Part shown: piece after piece, positions 8,935-18,014 of the stretch
Numbering within the stretch: position 1 is the stretch's first letter
Layout: every line of letters begins with the position of its first letter
Source of the DNA: a virus
DNA: 41,524 nt
Reading direction: 5' to 3' (one strand)
Virus record (IMG/VR): IMGVR_UViG_3300042865_000346
Span: 1 to 41,524 of that record
Position numbers and translations under genes: made by a program
Notes under the pieces: generated by a model
Seen by the model: only the letters and a program-made list of their open reading frames with translations
The model's database searches: none
What the model was told of the DNA's origin: nothing

Positions 8935-9465
8935 TTAACATTTCCATTTTCTTAAAGACTTATTAATCCTAGAGTTAGGATCATTGGCAGTCTTTGCGCT
9001 GGTTAACTTTTTCTTCATGCCAGACATTCTAGCACAAAAAGATCTTTTTCTTGGTCCGCCTTCTGGCTGTGGAGCTTTAATGTCATGACCGGCTGCTTTT
9101 AATGAAGCTCTACCTTTAGCATTAAGACCACCACTTGGTGACTTTCCTTCTTTTCTTTGCCATGCTGGAGTAGATCCACCTGTCTTATATTGAATACCTC
9201 CGCTAACAGGATCACTTGTAAGTTTTCTATTTTTTATATTAGAAGGCATCTCTTTTGGTCTTTCAGTCATGCGAACAGGTTTAGACTTAGGCTTAGACAT
9301 ACCTTCAGGATATCCCGTTGACATTCTTGCAGGAGTAACTTTAGCTGTTTTCCAAAGACTATCCATAGTAGCACCTCTCTGTGCTTTTGGTATAGACTTA
9401 GGTTTCTTACCAGCTTTCTTCATAGAGATAGCTATTGCTGCTTGTTGTGCTCTACTTTTTGCCAT
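8935..9465 (-). CDS. DUF6321-like basic protein (176 aa)
   Basis: The N-terminal 95 residues are a low-complexity basic stretch. The C-terminal 75 form a conserved-looking block: AWQRKEGKSPSGGLNAKGRA, then GGPRKRSFCARMSGMKKK and a final SLRKWKC. This matches my recollection of the phage DUF6321 family, whose members end in an FCARMSGM...LRKWxC signature. The role is not known. Its start overlaps the previous gene by 14 nt, pointing to coupled translation. Confidence 0.65.
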   Translation of the reverse strand: MAKSRAQQAAIAISMKKAGKKPKSIPKAQRGATMDSLWKTAKVTPARMSTGYPEGMSKPKSKPVRMTERPKEMPSNIKNRKLTSDPVSGGIQYKTGGSTPAWQRKEGKSPSGGLNAKGRASLKAAGHDIKAPQPEGGPRKRSFCARMSGMKKKLTSAKTANDPNSRINKSLRKWKC

Positions 9466-9718
9466 TACCTTTTCCTTTATATTTATAATCCGGGTTATCC
9501 TTATGCCATTTCTTTGTAGCAGCTACACCTTGTTTAACTGTCTTAGCTCTACCTTTTGCAGTAAGATCTATTGTATCCCACTGACCTTTATCTTTGGTAG
9601 GATGGTTGACCATTATATTGCCAACCTTTCCTTCTCCTTTTTTTGTAGTCTTTTTGTATACTACATGCTTTTCACCACCGGCAGTAACTTTTACTTTCTT
9701 AGTCTTTGCCTGTGCCAT
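9452..9718 (-). CDS. Small Lys-rich protein (88 aa)
   Basis: The protein has about one quarter Lys and contains a GQWDTIDLTAKGRAKTVKQG core followed by KKWHKDNPDYKYKGKG. It overlaps the downstream gene by 14 nt and starts 2 nt after the stop of the upstream gene. The composition suits binding to packaged DNA or to the capsid interior. The family is not recognised. Confidence 0.6.
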   Translation of the reverse strand: MAQAKTKKVKVTAGGEKHVVYKKTTKKGEGKVGNIMVNHPTKDKGQWDTIDLTAKGRAKTVKQGVAATKKWHKDNPDYKYKGKGNGKK

Positions 9719-9720
9719 GA

Positions 9721-9945
9721 TTATTTACTAAATGTTTTTAAAACACTCATTTGTTCCTGAGCAAGTTTCCTAACATCATTCATCATCTTAGCATCCTTAC
9801 GGATCTCATCTGCTCTCTTTAATGTACTTAAGGCAGATTCAATTTCCCACTTTCTCATTTCTGCTTTTGGCGATGCAGTAATTTTAGTACCTGTTGTTGC
9901 TTTCTTAACAGGTGCCTTTTTAGTTGTTGTTTTTTTAATAGCCAT
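9721..9945 (-). CDS. Small Lys-rich protein with C-terminal helix (74 aa)
   Basis: The first about 30 residues are a Lys/Thr/Pro tail reminiscent of histone-like tails (MAIKKTTTKKAPVKKATTG). The remainder is a charged helix with a DVRKLAQEQMSVLKTF end. The start overlaps the upstream stop in a TAATG junction, so the two are probably coupled. Role unknown; packaged DNA binding is a guess from composition. Confidence 0.6.
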   Translation of the reverse strand: MAIKKTTTKKAPVKKATTGTKITASPKAEMRKWEIESALSTLKRADEIRKDAKMMNDVRKLAQEQMSVLKTFSK

Positions 9946-10265
9946 TATTTTCTTTTTTTAATGTTACCTCCTAACTTCATTTTAGATTCTCTATAACCTT
10001 GAGAAGTTTTTGTTTTTTTCTCCATTACAGGTTTATTGTTTCCAATACTACCATATTGTGTAACTACTCTCTTACCTGATATAGGCCTATTCTTTACAGA
10101 AAAAGATTCATCAGCTCCTTTTCTGATTGCCTGTTTTGCTTTAATATTAGAAAATGCTCCTGTATAAGTATTTTTAGGAGTTGTTTTAATTTCTTTTTGA
10201 GCTACTACTTTAGGATCTTCACCACCTGTTTTAGCTTTTCTTAATGGTTTTTTAAGCTTTGCCAT
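9945..10265 (-). CDS. Small Lys-rich protein (106 aa)
   Basis: A low-complexity basic protein with Gly-containing motifs (KAKTGGEDPK, KLGGNIKKRK) like those in neighbouring genes. It has no Cys and no obvious folded domain. It shares its last base with the next start (TAATG). Function unknown. Confidence 0.55.
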   Translation of the reverse strand: MAKLKKPLRKAKTGGEDPKVVAQKEIKTTPKNTYTGAFSNIKAKQAIRKGADESFSVKNRPISGKRVVTQYGSIGNNKPVMEKKTKTSQGYRESKMKLGGNIKKRK

Positions 10266-10283
10266 TTTATTTAGTTTTAAAAG

Positions 10284-10622
10284 TTATGCTTTTTTAACTC
10301 TTCTTCCCATACCTACTCTAGACTTTTCAGCTTTCTTAGCAGCTAGTTTAGAAGGAGTTAGTTCATATTTAGTCTTTGGTGTATCCTTAGATACTTTTTT
10401 TGTAGGCCGGCAGTATTCATTTTTACCACCGGCACCACAAGGTTTTCCTGATTTAGTATCTTGCCATTTCTCTGCTTGCCATCTTTTTAGTTCTGCTCCT
10501 TTCTCAGTCTTCCTAACAGTGCCCTTACCTTTACGGCACTTGGCAATAGCTTGAGAAGCCCTTGCTGAAGGAAATACTGCATACCGTGCTTTTACACTAT
10601 GATAGCAAGAATCTTTTGGCAT
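10284..10622 (-). CDS. DUF5872-like basic protein (112 aa)
   Basis: The N-terminus reads DSCYHSVKARYAVFPSARAS followed by a KCRKGKG segment. The middle contains LKRWQAEKWQDTKSGKPCGA and then YCRPTKKVSKDTPKT. This set of motifs (CYxxVKxRYxVxPSAxAS, WxxEKWxDxxSGKPCG, CRPTKxV) fits the DUF5872-type small proteins found in phages and giant viruses, recalled from memory rather than searched. The role is unknown. The conserved Cys could bind metal. Confidence 0.6.
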   Translation of the reverse strand: MPKDSCYHSVKARYAVFPSARASQAIAKCRKGKGTVRKTEKGAELKRWQAEKWQDTKSGKPCGAGGKNEYCRPTKKVSKDTPKTKYELTPSKLAAKKAEKSRVGMGRRVKKA

Positions 10623-10759
10623 TACTTTGTTTTTTTAGCTTTAGCAGGTTTCTCTGCCTTAGCTGGTTCTTCTTTAGCTTCTTGAGCTTTAACATACTCA
10701 GGGTTAAGAATATATCTTCCCGGAGTTTTTTCTACATAAACTGGAATTTCAGTTGCCAT
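10622..10759 (-). CDS. Small protein with Lys/Ala-rich tail (45 aa)
   Basis: A 45-codon frame runs from ATG 10759-10757 to TAA 10624-10622 and overlaps the next start by one base (TAATG). The protein begins MATEIPVYVEKTPGRYILNP and ends in an EEPAKAEKPAKAKKTK tail. The coding fit between neighbours supports it as real despite its length. Function unknown. Confidence 0.65.
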   Translation of the reverse strand: MATEIPVYVEKTPGRYILNPEYVKAQEAKEEPAKAEKPAKAKKTK

Positions 10760-10787
10760 GATATTTAATTTAAATTGTTACTAATTA

Positions 10788-11117
10788 TTATTTAGGAGAA
10801 GCGGTTTTAGGAGCTTTACTAGTTCCACCTGATCTACCTTTAGCTTTCTTTTGTACAACAGCTTTAACACTTAAGCTGTGCTTAACACCTTTGCTACCAG
10901 CTTTTTTACCAGCTTGTATTTTAGCATTAGGATTAACCATACCGCCTGTTTTCATTTTTCTAGCTGAAGGTATTGCAGCTTCTTCTTTAACTGTTGAAGA
11001 TTTTGCAGGTGTTGCCATTGCTTTAGCCATAGGCCCGCTTCCAGGATTAGAAATTTTTCCAGCAGTAGTATTACCATACATACCGCCTCCCTGGTATTTT
11101 TTCATTTTTGTTTTCAT
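10788..11117 (-). CDS. Small Lys/Gly-rich protein (109 aa)
   Basis: A low-complexity protein with MKKYQGGGMYGN at its start and RKMKTGGMVNPNAKIQAGKK in the middle. The KTGG/KKGG motif recurs in several of the neighbouring small proteins, suggesting a common origin or common binding partner. It is the first of the small basic genes after the capsid companion. Function unknown. Confidence 0.6.
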   Translation of the reverse strand: MKTKMKKYQGGGMYGNTTAGKISNPGSGPMAKAMATPAKSSTVKEEAAIPSARKMKTGGMVNPNAKIQAGKKAGSKGVKHSLSVKAVVQKKAKGRSGGTSKAPKTASPK

Positions 11118-11129
11118 TTTATTTTTAAA

Positions 11130-12146
11130 TTAAGAGTTCCAAAATTTCTCACAGCTGTTGTTAAGATCTTTCAGAACATCTTCATTTAAAGGGTTCTTCA
11201 AGTACTCAATAACATCTGATACATTTCTACCAAGTAAAGCATTTAACTTTCCATGATATAAATAACCATCAGGCTTACTTATAATATACTTAAAAAAACT
11301 GGAATCTCTAACAATTGCTTTAATTTTTAGTGTCTCCATGTCTAAATTAGTAGCTTCTAAGAATGCCTTAGCTGCACGTTCTTTGTTGGTTTCTCCACCT
11401 AATCCATTGATGTAATTATCCATGTTCTCATAAATAACATCATTTGGAGTAGCTTTTCTATATTGTGTACTATCTATATCTACAACTTTTGCAATGTAGA
11501 ATAACTTAGTACTGTTTTTGTCAAATAATTTCTGAAGTTCAGAAAGTGCTTTGTTCCGCATTTTCTTATATTCAGTTCTTACCATTACTGTTTCTTCTTC
11601 TTTATCAAGATAAAACTTTGGTGGTACAGCTTTAGATCTTGCATCATCATAGCTCTTAGCTACAATTGAAAATCCTCCAGCTTCAATAGCATATAATTTT
11701 AATCTATCAAAAGGATCATTTGGATTTAAATATACAGGTTCATTACCACAAGATATAGAAATCTTGTTCCAAAAATCTGTATTACCTGGACTAAGTAATT
11801 TAATCTTATTCCAGAAATCTTTATCCTCAGTATCTACTATATTAGCAGCTAATTCTTTTTCTAATTCTGCTACTGCTTCTCTAATTTGTTTTACTCTTGC
11901 TAATCTTTCTTCAGCAGGTAGTAATTTAATTTCAGGGGCATATTCATTGAGACCAGTGACATATCTTGTAACACCATTGTTCTCTAAACATGCTATTTGT
12001 TCAGTATGTGTAACTCCATCAAATAGAGTCATACCATATTCTTCTAATCCCATGTTAGAAGTTCTATTGTCAAAGAACGGTCTGATAGCAATTGCCGTTT
12101 TTCTTACTGAGCCCTTACCGGTCTCAACCATTGTGAAATTTTCCAT
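11130..12146 (-). CDS. Capsid-proximal structural protein (338 aa), unknown
   Basis: It follows the major capsid gene, separated only by a terminator-like hairpin, and begins with an extended beta segment (TAIAIRPFFDNRTSNMGLEE) before turning helical. A helical pair around residues 78-100 and another around 195-215 flank an alpha/beta middle. Its leader (AAAAACCAACAACA before ATG) is nearly the same as that of the scaffold gene. The context suggests a head-completion or decoration protein. No specific family is recognised. Confidence 0.6.
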   Translation of the reverse strand: MENFTMVETGKGSVRKTAIAIRPFFDNRTSNMGLEEYGMTLFDGVTHTEQIACLENNGVTRYVTGLNEYAPEIKLLPAEERLARVKQIREAVAELEKELAANIVDTEDKDFWNKIKLLSPGNTDFWNKISISCGNEPVYLNPNDPFDRLKLYAIEAGGFSIVAKSYDDARSKAVPPKFYLDKEEETVMVRTEYKKMRNKALSELQKLFDKNSTKLFYIAKVVDIDSTQYRKATPNDVIYENMDNYINGLGGETNKERAAKAFLEATNLDMETLKIKAIVRDSSFFKYIISKPDGYLYHGKLNALLGRNVSDVIEYLKNPLNEDVLKDLNNSCEKFWNS

Positions 12147-12190
12147 TGTTGTTGGTTTTTATTTGTTGGTTAAATTTAATAATAATAACT

Positions 12191-12223
12191 AAAAAAGGGA
12201 GGAGTTACCCCCTCCCGTTTTTT
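12191..12223 (-). terminator. Terminator after the capsid gene
   Basis: GGGAGG (12197-12202) pairs with CCTCCC (12211-12216). The minus strand shows a T6 run after the stem and the plus strand a T7 run, so it could work both ways. It sits 12 nt after the capsid stop and probably gives partial read-through into the 338-aa gene. Confidence 0.85.
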
Positions 12224-12235
12224 TATAGTGTCTGG

Positions 12236-13855
12236 TTAGAATGATCCACCAGTGATTGGGTTTCTCATAACAATCTTAAGGACTTTAGTTGGATCCTTAA
12301 CCCAGATAGCTGGCATTGTTTGAGACATCATAACACGGTACCCATTGAATTGTCCAGAAGACTGGAATCCTTGTGTACGTCCCATGTAGTCCATAGTACC
12401 ATTTTGATACCACCACTTCAATTGGTTATCCCAAGATAATTTCAACAAGAAGATGTTGTCATTAGTATTATCAGTGATGTCAAAGATAATAAAGCTGTAA
12501 GAGCTTAATGGGAAACCATCAATGATTGGGTTCTCAATGTCATTTGTATGAACATTGTCAAATGCTGGGTTAAGAACAAACTTAACATTTGCCAAGAATG
12601 GAATAACATATGAAGTATATGCAAATCCAAAGTTCAAGTCCATACCTTTACCAGTGATAGCACCGATATCAGCAGCCTGAATCAAAAGACCTGAAGATAC
12701 TGCTTCTCTTTTGATAGCTTCATTTACCATACGCATACCACCCATACCTGTTTGTACAACTAGGCTACGTTTTGGATCTGGACCTTGGAACTCAACCTTA
12801 CCATTGAAGAAGTTGTAGATCTCTCCACGGAACAAATCAAGAGTAAAGTTATTTTTGTTGTATACTCTTTTGAAAGAGTTATCTAACTGTTTCCAAAGAC
12901 CCACAGATAATCTGATATCATCTGGACCATCTTGCTTAACTCTACCTCCTTGTCCCCACATTAAGTAAGTCTCAATGTCAGTTGCAATTTTAGAAAGGTG
13001 AGCAGATTCTAAAGTTGTTAAGAATGTACGTGACAAGTCTCCATTGTCAAATGCTTTCTTCACTTTATCTTTACCCATAACTTTTACCATATCTTCTAGA
13101 GATGTGATAGAAGGATCTACATTTTTGTCAAATGTTCTCCAGATCTCAGTTACAGGAACTGTACCATCTGCATTCATTCCACCTTTGATCATCAAGTCAG
13201 CACGGCTAGAGATTGAATAGTGAACATGAGCTTCAGCACCACCAACAAAGTTATAGAACTCACGGAATCCTGTTCTTGTTTGGATGTCAGAAAATCTTTC
13301 ACCATATTCTCCACGGGCAGAACCTTTACGGAAAACTTTAGTACCATTAGATAAATACTTATTATCTAAGTACTTGTAGTTGTCATTGTCTACTAACTGT
13401 ACAGTATAGATAAAACCATCTGTAGCAGGAAGAATATCTTCTGTAGGTACAATGTACAATTCAGCCCCGTTGTATTTGTCATAAGTGATGATGTCACCAT
13501 GTCCAAATTCTCTACGGCTTAATTTAATGCGGAATGTAGTACCATCCACACCTTTAAAATCATTGTTTGGTTCAATATCCTCAATGATGTAAGGTAAGTC
13601 TACAGACACTGGAGTCTGCCACTTATACTCACCACGAGCATTGTCAACCATAATTACATTCTTGCCACCAAATGAAGACATTTGATAAAGCGGCATTTCA
13701 ACTTTCTGAGCCATAGCCCATAGGTCAACTGGGCCTAAGTCCATAGGCTCAGCATCTTTCAGCATGTTAACCAAGTGGTAAGAATCCACATGGGAACTTG
13801 CGTTGTAAGCGGTATCCCGGAGGAATATACCATTGTTTAAAACTGGAGTTGCCAT
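12236..13855 (-). CDS. Major capsid protein (539 aa)
   Basis: The identification rests on position and character. It follows the scaffold gene in the order terminase, portal, scaffold, capsid, and is followed by a strong terminator. Base composition is visibly richer in G and C at third positions than in neighbours, as expected for a very highly expressed gene. The length and mixed alpha/beta sequence suit an HK97-fold capsid protein with a long N-terminal region (VDSYHLVNMLKDAEPMDLGP) and C-terminal beta segments. No Cys are seen in most of the protein, unlike the tail-side proteins. The fold itself cannot be proved by eye. Confidence 0.8.
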   Translation of the reverse strand: MATPVLNNGIFLRDTAYNASSHVDSYHLVNMLKDAEPMDLGPVDLWAMAQKVEMPLYQMSSFGGKNVIMVDNARGEYKWQTPVSVDLPYIIEDIEPNNDFKGVDGTTFRIKLSRREFGHGDIITYDKYNGAELYIVPTEDILPATDGFIYTVQLVDNDNYKYLDNKYLSNGTKVFRKGSARGEYGERFSDIQTRTGFREFYNFVGGAEAHVHYSISSRADLMIKGGMNADGTVPVTEIWRTFDKNVDPSITSLEDMVKVMGKDKVKKAFDNGDLSRTFLTTLESAHLSKIATDIETYLMWGQGGRVKQDGPDDIRLSVGLWKQLDNSFKRVYNKNNFTLDLFRGEIYNFFNGKVEFQGPDPKRSLVVQTGMGGMRMVNEAIKREAVSSGLLIQAADIGAITGKGMDLNFGFAYTSYVIPFLANVKFVLNPAFDNVHTNDIENPIIDGFPLSSYSFIIFDITDNTNDNIFLLKLSWDNQLKWWYQNGTMDYMGRTQGFQSSGQFNGYRVMMSQTMPAIWVKDPTKVLKIVMRNPITGGSF

Positions 13856-13883
13856 TTTGTATTTGTTTTTAAATTGTTACTAG

Positions 13884-15164
13884 TTAAAAGTTTCTCTTAA
13901 ACATATTGTTTTGGCGAGAAAGTGTTCTTTGTGGAGCTTTGTTAGCAGCTGGTCTTCTGCTTTCTTCTTCTCCTGTGTTTGTAGAAGAGCTAGAAAGTTT
14001 TCTTGCTTCTTCTGTTTTTAACTGCCTTACTGTCTTTTCTACAACAGCTTTACCACCTTGGTCTTTTACTTTAGCTCTGTATCCATCTGGATCAGCAAGT
14101 AGCCAAAGTGCTTCAGCAATTAAATCATGTCTTGGTTCAACAAACTGATACTTTTCTAATAAGTGTCCAAGTAAGTTAGTTTGTTTACCAGAAATTGAAG
14201 AGTAGTTAGGTTGAACTAATCCGGAGTATAATAAACCTTGAACTTTCTTATCAAGCTTTAATCCTCCTAACTCACCTGCAGCAAGTGTATTATACACATT
14301 GTCTTGGTAAGCTCTAGCTTGTTCAGCTTGTTGTTGCTTTTTGTATTCTTGCTGAGCAAGTTTTTTAGCAACTACTTCTTCATGCATTCTGTCCAACTTT
14401 GGTTTAAATTGTTTTGCTTTTTGACCAAGTTTATCAATATCTCTCCAATCATTAATCTCATCTTCAATTTCTTCTGGAGTTCCAAAGTTTGTAGCATAAA
14501 GATACTGACGAGCAATTTCTTCTTGATGTTGTTCATTATCCGCATCAAGTTCAAATACTTCTTCTACTTGAGCAAGTGTTCTAAACAAACCTTTTAGATC
14601 TTGTCCACCATCAGCTACATACTTAGCTGCAATTTGAAGTTCTTCAGGAAGAGATTGAAAAAATTCTCTTGGAGTATTTTCTCTTATTGTTGCTTCTCTT
14701 TCTTGAAAGTTAGCTTCAAATAACTCTCTAAAATCTTTTGTTGTATATTCCTCTAAAGGTTTATCATCATCAAAAGGAATTAGAGTACCTTCCTCAATCA
14801 TCTTAGTTGCTAGTTCAGCAAGACCAGATTTATCAACCTTTGGTCTTCCTTTGTTACCGGCATCTTCTTCTTGAGAAATTAAGCCATCAAGTTCAGCTAT
14901 AGTTTCTTCAACTTCTGCTTTCTTTTCCGCAGCTTCTTCCTTTTCTTCAGGAGTAGCTTTTGGATTGTCAAGGAACGTAGTGTCAATATTCTCTTTAGAA
15001 AATAGACTTTTAGGTTTATCTTCTTCTTTACCATCTGCAGGAAGCATAATACTTTCCGCACCTGGATTTCCAAAGATCTCATCTAAGTTTACATCTACTT
15101 GATCTACCGTTGTAGAATCAAGAACCTGGGTTTCCCCAGTTGGGTTTTTTGCGTTATCACTCAT
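13884..15164 (-). CDS. Putative head scaffold protein (426 aa)
   Basis: The gene lies directly before the capsid gene, the usual place for scaffolds. The protein is highly acidic and helical, with a disordered N-terminal 100 residues (DGKEEDKPKSLFSKEN) and a long charged coiled-coil stretch around 245-290 (KLAQQEYKKQQQAEQARAYQ). It ends in a basic disordered tail (ALSRQNN-type, finishing MFKRNF) of the kind that binds the capsid shell. No protease motif is visible, so this is scaffold only. Its leader includes AAAAACCAACAACA just before ATG. Confidence 0.7.
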   Translation of the reverse strand: MSDNAKNPTGETQVLDSTTVDQVDVNLDEIFGNPGAESIMLPADGKEEDKPKSLFSKENIDTTFLDNPKATPEEKEEAAEKKAEVEETIAELDGLISQEEDAGNKGRPKVDKSGLAELATKMIEEGTLIPFDDDKPLEEYTTKDFRELFEANFQEREATIRENTPREFFQSLPEELQIAAKYVADGGQDLKGLFRTLAQVEEVFELDADNEQHQEEIARQYLYATNFGTPEEIEDEINDWRDIDKLGQKAKQFKPKLDRMHEEVVAKKLAQQEYKKQQQAEQARAYQDNVYNTLAAGELGGLKLDKKVQGLLYSGLVQPNYSSISGKQTNLLGHLLEKYQFVEPRHDLIAEALWLLADPDGYRAKVKDQGGKAVVEKTVRQLKTEEARKLSSSSTNTGEEESRRPAANKAPQRTLSRQNNMFKRNF

Positions 15165-15186
15165 TGTTGTTGGTTTTTGTTACAAT

Positions 15187-15195
15187 ATAATATAC
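15187..15195 (-). promoter_or_regulatory. Candidate late promoter of the scaffold/capsid unit
   Basis: The minus strand reads TTTGTATATTATATTGTAA, 23 nt before the scaffold start, in the 91-nt gap between portal and scaffold. The GTATATTAT core matches the elements before the fibre and lysis units. Confidence 0.45.
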
Positions 15196-15255
15196 AAATT
15201 AAACTTGAGAAATTTATATAGCTTAGAAAAATATTTTTACATTATATAGCTAAGG

Positions 15256-18009
15256 CTATTTTTTCTCATCTTTATTTTTTGATTTCACATCAAACTTATT
15301 CTTGTTTTCTTGTGCAATCTGTAGTTGCTTATTAGCAATTTCTTTTTGAGCAGCTATCTTTTCTCTTTCTATTTGATTTTTCTGAGCATCATTATTCATC
15401 CTATTAACTTCCTTTTCTCTTTGAAGACTGGTTTGTTGTTGGTACTGATCTGATTCTCTTATTTCTCTCATAGCATCTACATAGTCTGATTCTTGATTTT
15501 TATTTACATCAGTCATAGAACCATAACCAGCTGCTCTAATTTCAGCAACAAGAATATCACGCTGTCTGTTTTTCTCATCCCTCATATTCTGTGCATCAAT
15601 CTCCATTTGTTTCTGTTCTTTCTGAGCAGCTAATTGTTGTTCTTGCATTTGTTGTTGAGCTTGTTGCTCTTGTTGTTTTTGAGCATTTTGTTTTTGTTCA
15701 GCATCCTTAAGAACTGAATTAAGCTCAGCAATTGAATCTGATTGTACTAATTTACCAAGATCATAGATACTTGCACCAGTTGTATTATTTGTAAGAGCCA
15801 TTTGTTTTAATTGCTCAAGAATAGCTCGGTGATTTGCTGTTGTACTAGCAAAGATGTTTAAATCTCTTGCCAGCATATCAGTACCATTTATTTCAAAGTT
15901 TACTTTTTCATCTGCAGAAGTCATATAAGTTAATCTTGCAGAAGGTTTAGTAGCATGATAATACTGAGCTAAGTCAGTTCTCATTTGATGAACTCTAGGC
16001 ATTAAATAATCACAGTGCTGGATAAAGAACATCTCTGTTTGAGCATATGAAGCTGCCGCAGCTTGTTCTACTCCAGTAGCTGTCATTTGAGATAATTGTT
16101 GACCCATTCTTTGTGGGTTAAGACCAATAACTTCAAATGCTTGTTGCTTAAAATGATTAGCTAACTGTATCCTAGACATTAATCTTTCTGTTTGAGAAAG
16201 ATCTAGTTTTTGAAAATGCTGGAAGTTTAATGCATTCTCTGTATTTGTGATAGATGTATCTAACGGTAACATCTGAAAATTCTTCATGGCTACATATGCT
16301 TTGGCCAAGTTTCCTTTTCCCCAGTCTTCACCTAATGAATGCCTAGGTAATGAATTCTGATCAAGCATAATTACAGTACCAAGCTCATCTACTAGTATAT
16401 CAGCAATCTGATTATTAACAATGTTATATCCAATCTGGTATGGCTTCATTAAGTCAAGTAATGCAGTAGACTTAGTATTTCTATCTGAGAAGACAGCTCC
16501 TTCTACAGGAAGTTTGCACCCATATAGTGAGTTATCTCCTTTAAACTGAAACTTAAGAGGACCTACATGGTTTCTTTCAATACCAATATATATAGGTGAG
16601 AACCCACCCGGGTTATTCATTCCCCAGAAGCTAGGAATATTAGGTCCAATCTTTATGCCTCCCCATACTTCATTGATCCAGATCCAATCTATGTGCTCAC
16701 CAAATACTAGATTATCTTTAGTTTTATTTTTAAAGAGTCTGGTATCATAGATAGCTTTATCAGTTATCTTATAGTCTTCGGTTACTATTTCTGAAGTAAC
16801 TTCACCATTTTCATTAATCTTAGTTAAGTGCCCAACTTTACGCTGAGATTTCCAGTAAGCTGTAGTACAGCGTAATAAGTATGCAGTACCTTGGTCAAAG
16901 TAATCTTCACCTTCTGATAAGATTTGATTAATAATATCTCCACCATCATATACAGTACCTGCCATCATAGTAGTATACTGTCTATATGCAAGAGATGGCA
17001 TGTTTACGTTCCAATCATGGTTCTTAGTAGCATCATAGTATGTACCATCATTCTGATAACCACCTGTAATATATCCACCAGATCTGATAGGATACACAGC
17101 TTCCAAAGCTTCCATTTGCTCTTCTGTCATCAGATAACCATAGCGATCAATAACATCAGATACAGTAAACATATCAATCTTACCTACCCAGTTACCTTGG
17201 GATATATATCTTGCATCTGGAGATTTATGGTAGAATGTTAATGGCGGGTTCCATAGTTCTACATCATAATCATCTTCCATCATACGGAAATGCCAGAACT
17301 CTCTGTCAGTAATCAGCATATCTCTAAAACCTCTCTCTTCAAGTTCATCCATTCTGAATTTTTCAACATCTACTTTATGTTGATGAGAAGCCCACTGTTC
17401 AATCATTCCTCTATAGCTTTTCTTAAAAAACTGTTCTATTTCAGGAAGTGATTTTATAGTATCTGGTTGTAATTGTTTGTTTGCCTCTTCAGAATTTGGA
17501 TCTAATCCTTGTTCTAACAAGGCTGCCATAATCTTAGACTGAGCATCTGCCATTAATGTATCCTCAACCATTTTTCTTTTCTGCTCCATCATCTCATTAT
17601 ATGAGAACTCATCAATTGCAGTATAAGTAAGTTTAGTTGCTCTTTTAGCAAATTCAGCTACTAGAACATTAATAACATTTGGGATAATGGGGTAGAACTT
17701 TAACTCTAATGCAGAAGCATCTTCCTTTGTCAATATCTCTACTATATCTCTATACTCATTATCTTCTTCAATTAGATAATCTGATTTATCTATAATACCT
17801 TTCGCAAGTTTATAATTCTTCATTAACCTGCGGGCATTTCTACGGATCTGCTTAAGTCCGTTCCATTCTAACCAGTCAAGATTCCATGCTGCCCATTCTT
17901 CATCTTTATCTTTTTTAGATAAAAATTGTAATGGCTGGGTAATACTACCCATTCTATTATGTTGTGCTTTGGCACCTTTCTTTAACTGTAATGCGTTGTA
18001 TATTTGCAT
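15256..18009 (-). CDS. Portal protein (917 aa)
   Basis: It begins 5 nt after the terminase stop and precedes the scaffold and capsid genes, the canonical portal position. The N-terminal region is helical and aromatic (WAAWNLDWLEWNGLKQIRRN). The body is alpha/beta with a long segment around 560-680 that suits portal stem and crown helices (LMSRIQLANHFKQQAFEVIG). The C-terminal 150 residues are a Gln/Lys-rich coiled coil (QKQQEQQAQQQMQEQQ near 775). At 917 residues it is longer than many portals because of this tail, which may form a crown or barrel inside the head. Confidence 0.8.
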   Translation of the reverse strand: MQIYNALQLKKGAKAQHNRMGSITQPLQFLSKKDKDEEWAAWNLDWLEWNGLKQIRRNARRLMKNYKLAKGIIDKSDYLIEEDNEYRDIVEILTKEDASALELKFYPIIPNVINVLVAEFAKRATKLTYTAIDEFSYNEMMEQKRKMVEDTLMADAQSKIMAALLEQGLDPNSEEANKQLQPDTIKSLPEIEQFFKKSYRGMIEQWASHQHKVDVEKFRMDELEERGFRDMLITDREFWHFRMMEDDYDVELWNPPLTFYHKSPDARYISQGNWVGKIDMFTVSDVIDRYGYLMTEEQMEALEAVYPIRSGGYITGGYQNDGTYYDATKNHDWNVNMPSLAYRQYTTMMAGTVYDGGDIINQILSEGEDYFDQGTAYLLRCTTAYWKSQRKVGHLTKINENGEVTSEIVTEDYKITDKAIYDTRLFKNKTKDNLVFGEHIDWIWINEVWGGIKIGPNIPSFWGMNNPGGFSPIYIGIERNHVGPLKFQFKGDNSLYGCKLPVEGAVFSDRNTKSTALLDLMKPYQIGYNIVNNQIADILVDELGTVIMLDQNSLPRHSLGEDWGKGNLAKAYVAMKNFQMLPLDTSITNTENALNFQHFQKLDLSQTERLMSRIQLANHFKQQAFEVIGLNPQRMGQQLSQMTATGVEQAAAASYAQTEMFFIQHCDYLMPRVHQMRTDLAQYYHATKPSARLTYMTSADEKVNFEINGTDMLARDLNIFASTTANHRAILEQLKQMALTNNTTGASIYDLGKLVQSDSIAELNSVLKDAEQKQNAQKQQEQQAQQQMQEQQLAAQKEQKQMEIDAQNMRDEKNRQRDILVAEIRAAGYGSMTDVNKNQESDYVDAMREIRESDQYQQQTSLQREKEVNRMNNDAQKNQIEREKIAAQKEIANKQLQIAQENKNKFDVKSKNKDEKK

Positions 18010-18014
18010 AGTTG

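Noticed and set aside
13906-14597. Plus- and minus-strand overlapping frames inside the scaffold gene
   Set aside because: They are shadows of a low-complexity, acidic coding sequence and have no independent start context or motif.
15600-15690. CAA/TTG repeat tract as a CRISPR-like or microsatellite array
   Set aside because: It encodes the Gln-rich coiled-coil tail of the portal protein, and the repeats have no spacers.
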